A DNA stretch of 64,000 nucleotides from an uncultured Polaribacter sp. (GTDB lineage: Bacteria > Bacteroidota > Bacteroidia > Flavobacteriales > Flavobacteriaceae). Under the pieces are notes generated by a model that saw nothing but the letters and a program-made list of their open reading frames with translations, made no database searches and was not told where the DNA came from. The stretch lies in assembly GCA_943788865.1 (NCBI GenBank), contig CALSRX010000005.1, positions 124,001-188,000 of the forward strand. Reading direction: 5' to 3'. Positions within the stretch are counted from its first letter, which is position 1; every line of letters starts with the position of its first letter. Below are positions 18,139 to 26,097 of the stretch, piece by piece. The translations under genes were made by a program, and so were the position numbers.

Positions 18139-18170
18139 AAAAAGGAGCACTGTTTAGTGCTCCTTTTTTT
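18137..18170. terminator. bidirectional intrinsic terminator
   Basis: Perfect 8-bp stem GGAGCACT / AGTGCTCC with GTTT loop, A-run to the left and T-run to the right, between convergent genes. Confidence 0.88.
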
Positions 18171-18178
18171 ATGTATGA

Positions 18179-18643
18179 TTATTTTCTATCTTTCGCTTTT
18201 CGGTTTTTATAACGTCTAAAGAGTTGTCTGTTAAAATCTCTTTCTACCATTTGTAATTTTACAATTTTCTTGTAAGAAATTACTTTTTTAAGGGCATTTT
18301 GATATCTAACATTCGTTTCAAAATTTAACTTTTCTAAAGAAAGCATGTGTTTAGAAAAAGACTCTGCTTGGTCTTCTGTTAATTTATCAATTCCACCTAA
18401 ATCATCAATTTTCTTTTTCATTTCAGCTCTTTCAACATGATATAACTGATAGCGTTCTTTTTCGAACTTGTTATATACAGGCCAAAACTTAGAAGCTTCT
18501 TGTGATGTTAAAGCGAGTTTTTCTGTGATAAAAGAAACTTTTAAAGCTTTAATTTTCTGACTACTTCCTTTTTCTTGAGAAAATAGTTGAAAGCTGATAA
18601 ATAGCGCAAAAATAAGTGTAAGTAAAAATGTTTTTTTATTCAT
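18179..18643 (-). CDS. Spy/CpxP-like periplasmic protein of a sigma-factor module
   Basis: 154 residues: signal peptide (1-22, ending LFSQ), then helices with FITEKLALTSQEASKFWPVYNKFE, the pattern of Spy/CpxP-type or heavy-metal-sensor-like periplasmic proteins often lying behind ECF sigma and anti-sigma genes in Bacteroidota. The C-terminus is strongly basic (RRYKNRKAKDRK). Its start overlaps the stop of the anti-sigma-like gene by one base (TAATG), so translation is coupled. Probably a periplasmic stress sensor or chaperone-like partner. Confidence 0.75.
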   Translation of the reverse strand: MNKKTFLLTLIFALFISFQLFSQEKGSSQKIKALKVSFITEKLALTSQEASKFWPVYNKFEKERYQLYHVERAEMKKKIDDLGGIDKLTEDQAESFSKHMLSLEKLNFETNVRYQNALKKVISYKKIVKLQMVERDFNRQLFRRYKNRKAKDRK

Positions 18644-19185
18644 TACGATTCTATTTCAGTTAATAATGTAGCACTGTCAATAGTGTTTAAATACTCTAAT
18701 ATATCTTCATCTTTTATAGATGAAACTTCTTCTAGCACATTACTGTCTTTAAAATCAGCATCAACAAAATTAACTGTTGATGATGCATTATTGATATAGC
18801 TTTCATCTAACCAATTTTCTAGCTCTTCAGAAGAAATAGACTCAAAAGAAGCCGTGTCTGAAAACGAAAAGTAATTCAATCCGATAAAAAGCAACACACT
18901 TGCTGCAGCTGCGGCTGGAATTATTTTTAACAATCTTGATCTTAACGAAATTACTTTTACTTCTTTTTTAGGGAAATTGATTTTTTCGAATAATGAATCT
19001 TCAAAATGTTCAAAATAGTCTTTTGGAGCAGTAAATGCATTTTCTTTAGAAAATGACTGCTCTTTTATTTTAGAAAACACAGTATCTTCAACAGAATCAA
19101 AGTAGTTTTCTGGAGTAGAAAACCCGTTTTTGTTCTGAGTTATACTCTTAATGTAATCTAAACTATTTTTATTTTTTGTATCCAT
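18643..19185 (-). CDS. anti-sigma-factor-like membrane protein
   Basis: 180 residues with a cytoplasmic N-terminal half, one membrane segment (about 88-106, KIIPAAAAASVLLFIGLNYF) and an acidic periplasmic tail. The N-terminal half holds two copies of a unit about 29 residues apart: FSTPENYFDSVEDTVFSKI (22-40) and FTAPKDYFEHFEDSLFEKI (51-69). It lies 36 bp after a (broken) ECF sigma gene and is translationally coupled to the Spy-like gene, an arrangement typical of a regulator that holds the sigma factor. No classic anti-sigma zinc motif is seen. Confidence 0.72.
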   Translation of the reverse strand: MDTKNKNSLDYIKSITQNKNGFSTPENYFDSVEDTVFSKIKEQSFSKENAFTAPKDYFEHFEDSLFEKINFPKKEVKVISLRSRLLKIIPAAAAASVLLFIGLNYFSFSDTASFESISSEELENWLDESYINNASSTVNFVDADFKDSNVLEEVSSIKDEDILEYLNTIDSATLLTEIES

Positions 19186-19221
19186 TTAATTCTTAGACTA
19201 TAAAGTTTCTTAAAGGTTTAA

Positions 19222-19766
19222 TTAATGTGCATTATTTTTTATATAATCTTCAATCTTTTTTACTGCATGAAAATAAGATGCTTTTAAAGCACCTTCAGAA
19301 GTTTCTAATATGTCTGAGATGTCTTTGTATTTTAATTCATCAAAATACTTCATATTAAAAACCAATTGTTGTTTTGTTGGCAATGTTTGTATGGCTTTCT
19401 GTAAATTAGCTGAATGGCATCACCATCAAAGTTAAGATCGCTGTCTAAATTTGAAACCAAACTATGTTGATATTCTGTAATATCTACATTTCTTTCTTTT
19501 GCTCTTTTATTGATAAAGCTAATAGCTTCATTCGTTGCAATTCTGATACATCCAAGAGAAAAGCTTGCTTTCTTGTTTAAATTATCAATTTTTTAAAAAT
19601 TTTGATAAAAGTATTCTGCAAAACATCATCCGCATCATCATGAGAAACTAACAATTTTACGGATATGCCAATACAATCGCTCTTTGTAAGTTGCTACAAG
19701 TTTCTAAATGCCTTCTCTTTAGTTTGAGCATTTTGTAACTGTTCTATAAAATAGTTCGTCTGTCAA
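19222..19766 (-). pseudogene. ECF-type sigma-70 factor, multiply frameshifted
   Basis: Translating all three minus frames gives a continuous ECF sigma factor only if frames are switched several times. Pieces in order: a region-2 stretch RLYWHIRKIV, HDDADDVLQNTFIKIF, SWMY, ATNEAISFINKRAKERN; then region-4 LPTKQQLVFNMKYFDELKYKDISDILETSEGALKASYFHAVKKIEDYIKNNAH with stop at 19222-19224 (pieces quoted are parts). At least five single-base gains or losses separate them. The start is uncertain: TTG at 19764-19766 before TDE is one choice. The conserved residues survive, so this may be an intact gene with sequencing errors. It heads the module with the anti-sigma-like and Spy-like genes. Confidence 0.75.
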
Positions 19767-19844
19767 CTAATACGTTTTTAGCTTTAGACTTAAAAGTATA
19801 CAAAAAGGTTTAATGTTAATAATTTTTAACTGAGTTTTCTTGAA

Positions 19845-21242
19845 CTAACCAAACAATCTGTTTTTCTTTAATGATTCTGAAATTCCTTCAGGCAGCATTG
19901 TTCCCATCCTTCTTCCCTTTCATAATCATTTTTAAAACTTTTCTAGAGAAAATGTGTAGAATATCTTTGTAGTTCTTTAATATCTATAAGTCTTACCATT
20001 GTTTTTAAAGAATTTGTATAATTCTTTCATTCTGGATGTACCTTTAAGTTGTCACTCGTAATATATTCACCAGTTTTTCATCTCTTATATGGGATACATA
20101 TATACTTTTAAATCTCTGTAGAAAAGTTTTCCAAAAGCCTCTAAAATTCCACCACTTAAATTACGATAATATTTTTCATCAAAAATCTGAATAAGGTTTT
20201 GAACTCCCATTGCTAATGCCATTCTTTCTTTTGTAAATTCACTAAAATACTCTACTAGTTTATAGTATTCTTGGAAGTTTGTAATCATTACATTCTGACC
20301 AAGAGAACATAATAATTCTGCTCTATCTAAGAAATCTCGTTCATTAATTTCTCCTTCAGCACGTTAAGTTGCTTAAAGTAATCTCAAAAATAACTTGTGT
20401 TTTTTTCGGATTACTTTCGTTTTCTCCTAAAGAACAGTTCTTTAGATCTTTCGAACATATCCATGTTTACTTTGTAACCGGTCTAAAGCTACCACGTAAT
20501 GCAAAATATTCTTTTTGTATAGAACTTGAGCTGGTAATAAGTTGTTTCCATCAGGATCCAAACATTACTGCATTTGTCATTCCGTTTTTAACCAGTTGTA
20601 AACTCATTAAACGATTGTCAACATACATAAAACGCGGACCAGAGAAATTAATCATATCAATTTCTAGCTGATCATTATTTATATTGTCATAAAAAGATTT
20701 TACTAATTCTTTGGGTCTGTCATTTAAGTAAAACGCACCATAAATTAAGTTTACACCTAAAACTCCAAGAGTTTCTTGTTGTAAGACGAGCATCAGTTTC
20801 TTTAAAACGAAGATGCAAAACAATTTCATTATATTCTTCTAAAGGATCTAATTGAAAGCGAACTACCAACCCAACCATGTCCTTTAAATTTTTTAGCAAA
20901 ATTGATAGTTGCTACCGTATTGGCGTAACTAAAAAATAATTTATCTGGATGTTTTTGTCTGCTCTAAACGATCTTCCATTAATCTATTTCATGACCTAAG
21001 CATTTTTTTAATCGTGTCTCTGTAACATAACGATTGTCAGCTTCGATACCATAAATGGCATCAGAAAAATCTTTATCATAGGCACTCATTGCTTTTGCAA
21101 TAGTCCCAGATGCTCCACCAGCTCTAAAGAAATTACGAGCAGTTTCTTGTCCTGCACCAATTTCTGCAAAGGTTCCGTAAATATCTGAGTTTAAGTTAAT
21201 TCTTAATGCTTTGCTTTTAGTTGTAGGTACACTACTAATCAT
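19845..21242 (-). pseudogene. conserved Bacteroidota protein (about 465 aa), multiply frameshifted
   Basis: Pieces in three frames line up as one protein. The N-terminus reads IYGTFAEIGAGQETARNFF and GGASGTIAKAMSAYDKDFS; later parts include NLIYGAFYLNDRPKELVKS, NFSGPRFMYVDNRLMSLQL, then YYRNLSGGILEAFGKLFYR, and the end MLPEGISESLKKNRLFG with stop at 19845-19847. I recognise this as a conserved Bacteroidota family whose database names vary and look unreliable to me, so I give no function. Roughly eight single-base indels are needed to restore it. A strong AGGAG Shine-Dalgarno sequence precedes ATG 21242, and CAAATGTA (21294-21301) is a minus-strand -7 box. The density of indels with intact residues suggests read error. 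Confidence 0.7.
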
Positions 21243-21344
21243 TTTGATCTCCTTTTAAAGATACTTGCCATGTGATATTATTTTTGCGTAAAACAAATGT
21301 ACTAAAATTGAAAGCTATCAGTCAATTTTTATCTTATTTTTGTT

Positions 21345-22135
21345 ATGATGAAGACACAATAAAAAGCAACTTACTATAATCACTTTTTTAGGAACTGGTA
21401 CTTCTCAAGGAATTCCTATGATTGCCAATAAACATCCTGTTTGTTTGTCTAAAGATCTAAAAGATAAACGGTTACGTTCTTCTATTTTGATTTCTTGGGA
21501 TAATGTTTCTTATACAGTAGATTGTGGTCTAGACTTCAGGCAGCAAGTGTTACGTGAAGAATGTACAATCTATAAACGGAGTTTTTTTTACGCATGAGCA
21601 CGCTGATCATATTGCTGGTTTGGATGATTTAAGACCGTTTTGTTATCAAATAGGAGAAATGCCTATTTATCTAAATAAAAGAACCTTAAAAAGTTTAGAA
21701 AAGCGATTCGAATATATTTTCAAGACAGAAAACAGATATCCTGGAGCGCCAAAAGTTGTAGTAAATTTAGTTGATGATACGTCTTTCTATTTAGATGGAG
21801 TAGAGGTTACACCTATAGAGGTGATACACGGAACGCTACCTGTAACTTGTTATCGTTTTGGAAATTTCGCCTATTTAACAGATGTAAAAACAATTACTGA
21901 AACTGAAAAAGAAAAATTAAAAGGCGTAAAAGTGTTAGTGGTAAATGCATTACGACAAGAAGCACATCCGACACATTTTAATTTAGAAGAAGCGCTAGCA
22001 TTTGTTGATGAAATAAATCCAGAACGCGCATATTTTTCGCATATCAGTCACAAATTAGGTTTTCATAACGAGGTTGAAAAAACATTGCCAAAGAATGTGT
22101 TTTTAGCTTATGACGGGTTGAAAATAGAGGTGTGA
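21345..22135 (+). pseudogene. MBL-fold metallohydrolase, frameshifted near its 5' end
   Basis: Metallo-beta-lactamase-fold hydrolase of the PhnP/phosphodiesterase-like branch. ITFLGTGTSQGIPMI opens the fold, VDCG follows, then FFTHEHADHIAGLDDLRPF with the HxHxDH zinc motif, THFNLEEALAF and FSHISHKLGF near the end. The frame breaks twice: an extra T after ATGATGAAGACACAA (about 21,360) and an extra G near 21,557 (GAAGAATG where GAAAATG is expected). The segment from 21,554 to 22,135 is uninterrupted. It lies in the same indel-rich patch as the two genes before it. About 263 codons if restored. Confidence 0.8.
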
Positions 22136-22146
22136 ATTTGAGTTTC

Positions 22147-22196
22147 GCTAAGGGCTTGGTTAAACTGCGTTTTAATGCAGTTTAGTTTTTGTTAGC
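22147..22196 (-). repeat. attC-like palindromic element, downstream copy
   Basis: Outer arms GCTAA (22147-22151) and TTAGC (22192-22196), inner arms TAAACTGC (22161-22168) and GCAGTTTA (22177-22184), with an 8-bp loop and unpaired GGGCTTGGT on one side. The methyltransferase stop codon lies inside the inner arm. A 28-bp segment repeats with two mismatches at 22735-22762. Size and asymmetry recall integron attC recombination sites, but the core boxes are not canonical. Confidence 0.55.
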
Positions 22197-22718
22197 AATA
22201 GTTCTTTCACAATAAATTATGTAATACCGAGGAGTAAAATGTCTTAATATCGGTCTAATACCTATTTTTTTCCAATCGGATGAAGTCCAAATTTCATAAT
22301 CTTTAATTATCCAACCTGATTGTTTTAAAAGAAAATTAAATTGTTTTATCTCGAATTCATGATAGTGTTTATCCCAATCATCATTTTCATTCCAGTATGC
22401 ATTTGTAAACCATAATTTTAAAGGTACAGATGCAATAAGTTTTTCAGTCTTCAATTCTCTTAAGATATTAAAAGGAGCTAACATATGTTCAAATATTTCA
22501 AATGAAGTAATCAAGTCAACATCTTTATCCAGATATGCTGAGTAATCAATATCCAAATTTTCACCTTTAGTATTTTCAACAACATAACCTTCTTTTCTTA
22601 GAATAAGTGAAAATGGATTTTCAGTTCCTAGATCCAAAATTTTATCCTTTACACTAGTATGTTTCTTTACAAATGAAAGAGTTTTATTATATCTTTTTTC
22701 TAAATGTTTATTCTTCAT
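22182..22718 (-). CDS. class I SAM-dependent methyltransferase (cassette-like gene)
   Basis: 178-residue methyltransferase. KILDLGTENPFSLILRKEG is a motif I variant, LDIDYSAYLDKDVDLIT and SFEIFEHMLAPFNIL follow as in Methyltransf_11/23-type folds, and WDKHYHEFEIKQFNFLL fits the later strands. Substrate unknown. The gene is exactly bracketed by two related palindromes: the upstream one ends 17 bp before ATG 22718 and the downstream one contains the stop codon. This one-gene, one-palindrome spacing of 588 bp looks like a mobile gene cassette. It stands apart from neighbours of unrelated function. Confidence 0.78.
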   Translation of the reverse strand: MKNKHLEKRYNKTLSFVKKHTSVKDKILDLGTENPFSLILRKEGYVVENTKGENLDIDYSAYLDKDVDLITSFEIFEHMLAPFNILRELKTEKLIASVPLKLWFTNAYWNENDDWDKHYHEFEIKQFNFLLKQSGWIIKDYEIWTSSDWKKIGIRPILRHFTPRYYIIYCERTIANKN

Positions 22719-22734
22719 AGTCTTTTTAATTAAT

Positions 22735-22784
22735 GCTAACGGCTTGGCTAAACTGCGTTTTACTATTTTATATCAGCAGCTAGC
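22735..22784 (-). repeat. attC-like palindromic element, upstream copy
   Basis: Begins GCTAACGGCTTGG, with inner arms GCTAAACTGC (22747-22756) and GCAGCTAGC (22776-22784). On the minus strand it ends in GTTAGC just before the methyltransferase start, in the position of an integron R' core. Direct repeat of the element at 22147. Confidence 0.5.
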
Positions 22785-22830
22785 GAAGTTATCAAAAAAA
22801 GAGTTTAGAATCAAACAGAATTTTAAGTAT

Positions 22831-24114
22831 CTAATCTAGTTTTCTAAAATCAATCTGAGGCTGTTTTCCTGTTTTAGTCCTTGTAAAAAGTCTATTTATT
22901 TCAGTTTTGTCATTGGTAAAACCACAGTTTTTTAAGAAGAATACATTGTTTTGGATTCCGCCAGAATAATCCAAACGATTCTGTTTTCTTGCGGTATTGT
23001 CTGCCGTAAATTGAATTTGATTCACTTCATGCCATCCACCTGCATTGTATACCCATTGATTGCTAAACAACCCTTTTCTGTCATAAACACCTTGCTCTGG
23101 AATAAAATTTTCTAAAAATGAATACAAGCCTTTTAGATAGCCATGCGTTTTTGGCCTTTTAAATTGTGCAATTAAATGCCATTTGTTTTCTTCTGGATTG
23201 AAAAAGTAGGCTGTGTAAATAGTACTATTATTTGTGGTTGGTTTTGCGCCAATTAGAAAGCCATAATTAACATCTGTTTTCCAAGGAAACACTTTATAAC
23301 TTTGTCCACCAGAACCCTCATCACCAAATTCACCACTATAAACATTTGTTCCTTTTTTTACTAATTTTATTTTGTATTCTTCAGGGATTTCAGACGGTTT
23401 GTCTGTTTTGTATGGACTCCAAACTGAAAATAAAATACGTCTTTCTGTTTCTGAATTTGCTTGTATGCCAAAATACCCACCACTAAAGCCATTTGCCATA
23501 TAATAAGAGCCAATAACATCTTGCCCTTTGGGAATTAATAATTCGCTATAAAACCACTCAATGTTTTCTATCTCTTTTGGAATTAAATGTCTTAAATGTA
23601 CCGAAGGTCCACGTCGTCCCCAGTAAAATTCATCTTTGATGTAAAGAATTTGAGTGCTGTCTGATGCACCAATCAAAACATCTCGAATATCCATTGAAAC
23701 GTCTTTGCTTGACAATTCTAGATCTACATTGTAGTAGCCTTCTTTCTCAATTTGATAATTGCCAATAAAAATACTGTCAAGGATTGTATTTGTTAGAGAA
23801 ATCTCTTTCTGTAAATTGTTAAAATTTACTGTTATTGTTGTGTTTTTTTGTGTAGTTTTTGCAGTTAGTCCTAAAGCATAATTGCCTTTTTCTTTAAAAT
23901 AGACAAAGGTTCTAATTTTGTGGTTTTTCCAGTTTTGAATGCCTTCTTTTGTAAGGATATTAGATTGTATGTAGGTGTTGTTTTTCAAAACTCAAGCGTT
24001 TCCAGCAGTCGGAATTGTTACATTGTAAGCTAATTTTTGAGTTTCTTGACTGCTGCAGCTCACAAAAAAAGAAATTGAAAGAAGCAGCGCAAAAAGTTTG
24101 ATCGTAAATTTCAT
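22831..24114 (-). pseudogene. DUF5077/DUF3472 lipoprotein, interrupted by TGA
   Basis: From ATG 24112-24114: lipobox VSC near residue 20, then YNVTIPTAGNA, a TGA at 23992-23994, and on in the same frame VLKNNTYIQSNILT to 22831. Proteins of this type (an N-terminal DUF5077 sandwich plus a DUF3472 domain, secreted and probably carbohydrate-related) read GNAW at this place, so Trp TGG appears as TGA. Downstream motifs are intact: RRGPSVHLRH, FGDEGSGGQSYKVFPW, GWHEVNQIQFTADNTAR and the C-terminal FFLKNCGF. About 427 codons in total. The only defect seen is this one codon. Confidence 0.72.
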
Positions 24115-24185
24115 AGTCTAATAGCTAAGATGAGGTTTAAGTAAACGAAGCTAAAGCAAAATAGACAAACTAGCAAACTGAAATA

Positions 24186-24834
24186 TTAAAGCCTTTTTTC
24201 AATCCACTCTTTAAAGCTGTAGAAATTTTGAGGTGCAACTCCGTGTCCAACTGGATATTCAGAATACTCATTTTGCAACTCATTTTCATTTAAATAAGCT
24301 GGTGCTTTTCTAGCCCAATCAACAGGTAATACTTGATCTACAGAACCATGAGAAATGTAATAATCGGTAGAAATGTTTAAATCAGAAACAGATACTGGTA
24401 TTAATTTTTCGTTGATGTAACCACTCAAAGCAATGACGTGTTGCACCTTATTTGGGTAATTTAAACTTAGCGCATAACTTAAAATTGCCCCTTGGCTAAA
24501 ACCTAATAAAAAAGTGTGTATCTGGGTCAGTTTTATAAGTTGACTTTATATAGTCTATAAAAGTTGCAATTTTTGTGAGTGATTGTCTTGCTTCCTCTAA
24601 ATTAGAAAACTTTTCATCATTAGCATCTAAAGTAATTTCGTACCAAGCATAACCTCCAAAATTCATATCAAAAGGGGCTCTAGCGCTAACAATTAAAAGT
24701 TCTTCTGGTAATTCTGAAGCAAACGAAAATAAATCTTCTTCGTTACTTCCATAACCATGTAGTAAAATTAATAAAGGTGGATTTTCTTGTTCGGTTTTTG
24801 GTTGACGAACAATATAATGCAATTCTGAATTCAT
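24186..24834 (-). pseudogene. phospholipase/carboxylesterase-type hydrolase, frameshifted
   Basis: Alpha/beta hydrolase of about 215 residues. The first part has LLILLHGYGSNEEDLFSFA (oxyanion region) and APFDMNFGGYAWYEI; the second has LGFSQGAILSYALSL with the nucleophile Ser, and later SHGSVDQVLPVDWA (Asp) and GHGV (His). The frames join if one T is removed from a T6 run near 24,515 (CAC TTT TTA TTA GGT expected). All three catalytic residues survive, so a homopolymer read error is likely. It lies 6 bp after the dihydroorotase-like gene on the same strand. Confidence 0.82.
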
Positions 24835-24840
24835 AAAATT

Positions 24841-26097
24841 TTAATTGATAACCAGTTGATTGTTTGCAAAGATTCCGTAGGCTTTTCCTTGTAATTCTTT
24901 TCCTAGAAAAGCTGAATTTTTAGAAGTAGATAAGATGTTTTCTTTGGTAAATGTATAGGTTAATTTAGGGTTGAATAAGCTGACGTCTGCCTTTTCTCCA
25001 ACAGCAATACAAGATGTTTCTAAATTAAAAATAGAAGCTGGCTTTGTGGTTAATGCTTCAATACTTTCCTCTAAAGTCAATACAGAATTAACAGCTCCAA
25101 AACAACTTTCTAAACCGATGGTTCCATTTTTAGCAGCGCTAAACTCTACTTTTTTATGTTCAATATCTATAGGGTTGTGATCAGAGGTAATGATGTCTAT
25201 AATTCCGTTTTTCACAGCTTTTATCAATGCCGAACAATCTTTTTGAGTACGTAATGGTGGAGTTACTTTTACATTGCTATCAAAACCATGCAATTCACCG
25301 TCATTTAACGTTAAATGATGTGCGCTAACGCTACAGGTTACTTGCAAACCTTTCTTTTTTGCTTCTCGTATAAGTTTTACAGATTCTGCTGTAGAAATGG
25401 TAGGAATGTGTAATTTTCCACCTGTATATTCTAGAAGAAATAAGTCTCTTGCTATTTGTAAATGTTCTGCCAGTGCAGGGATTCCCTTCAGTCCTAATTT
25501 TGTGCTGTTGTAGCCTTCGTTTGCCAGCCCTCCTGCAGCAATTGAATTGTTTTTAGGGAAACTTAGAATTAATCCGTTAAAATTTTGAGCGTATAATAAG
25601 GCAACTTTCATTAAGTTGTCATTTGCTAAGGATTTAGTATAATCTCCAAAAGCGATGGCTCCAGACTGTTGCATATCGAATAATTCTGCCATTTCTTTTC
25701 CTTCGCTTTTTTGAGTTAAAGAGGCTATTGGAAATAGAGTAGTAGCAAAGCCTTTTCCTTTGTTTACTAAAAACTCAACTGCAGATTTATTGTCTATAAA
25801 TGGATTTGTGTTTGAATTGATTGCAACCTTTGTAAAGCCGCTTTTTGCAGCGGTTTGTAGTCCGTTTGCAATGGTTTCTCTCTCTTCAAAACCGGGTTCC
25901 CCAAAAGACACACTTGTATCAAACCATCCACAAGAAACATGAAGGTTTTCTAATGTTACAATGTTGTAATTTGGTTTAGAAGGGATTGAGTTTTCGATTT
26001 TTTCAATTACACCATTGGTAATTAAAATATCTTTTTTTTGATTATTGAATTGACTGTTTTTGTCTATTATAGTAGCTGATTTTAGAAGCGTACTCAT
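24841..26097 (-). CDS. pyrC: dihydroorotase-like amidohydrolase lacking metal ligands
   Basis: Homologue of class I dihydroorotase (third step of pyrimidine synthesis), 418 residues. The catalytic HxH of the DxHxHxREPG motif is replaced: the text reads FDTSVSFGEPGFE (about 59-71). The later HAED region is replaced by LSFPKNNS, and in LHIPTIST the second histidine is lost, while VSAHHL and TSDHNP keep their histidines. So it probably cannot bind the binuclear zinc centre. Known non-catalytic dihydroorotases (PyrC') support aspartate transcarbamoylase; that is the best guess here. Its ATG overlaps the BatA stop (ATGA), indicating an operon. Confidence 0.8.
   Translation of the reverse strand: MSTLLKSATIIDKNSQFNNQKKDILITNGVIEKIENSIPSKPNYNIVTLENLHVSCGWFDTSVSFGEPGFEERETIANGLQTAAKSGFTKVAINSNTNPFIDNKSAVEFLVNKGKGFATTLFPIASLTQKSEGKEMAELFDMQQSGAIAFGDYTKSLANDNLMKVALLYAQNFNGLILSFPKNNSIAAGGLANEGYNSTKLGLKGIPALAEHLQIARDLFLLEYTGGKLHIPTISTAESVKLIREAKKKGLQVTCSVSAHHLTLNDGELHGFDSNVKVTPPLRTQKDCSALIKAVKNGIIDIITSDHNPIDIEHKKVEFSAAKNGTIGLESCFGAVNSVLTLEESIEALTTKPASIFNLETSCIAVGEKADVSLFNPKLTYTFTKENILSTSKNSAFLGKELQGKAYGIFANNQLVIN

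Noticed and set aside
891..24114. Reassignment of TGA to tryptophan
   Set aside because: Trp is encoded by TGG throughout and TGA serves as a natural stop in several intact genes; one of the three interrupted codons is glycine, not Trp.
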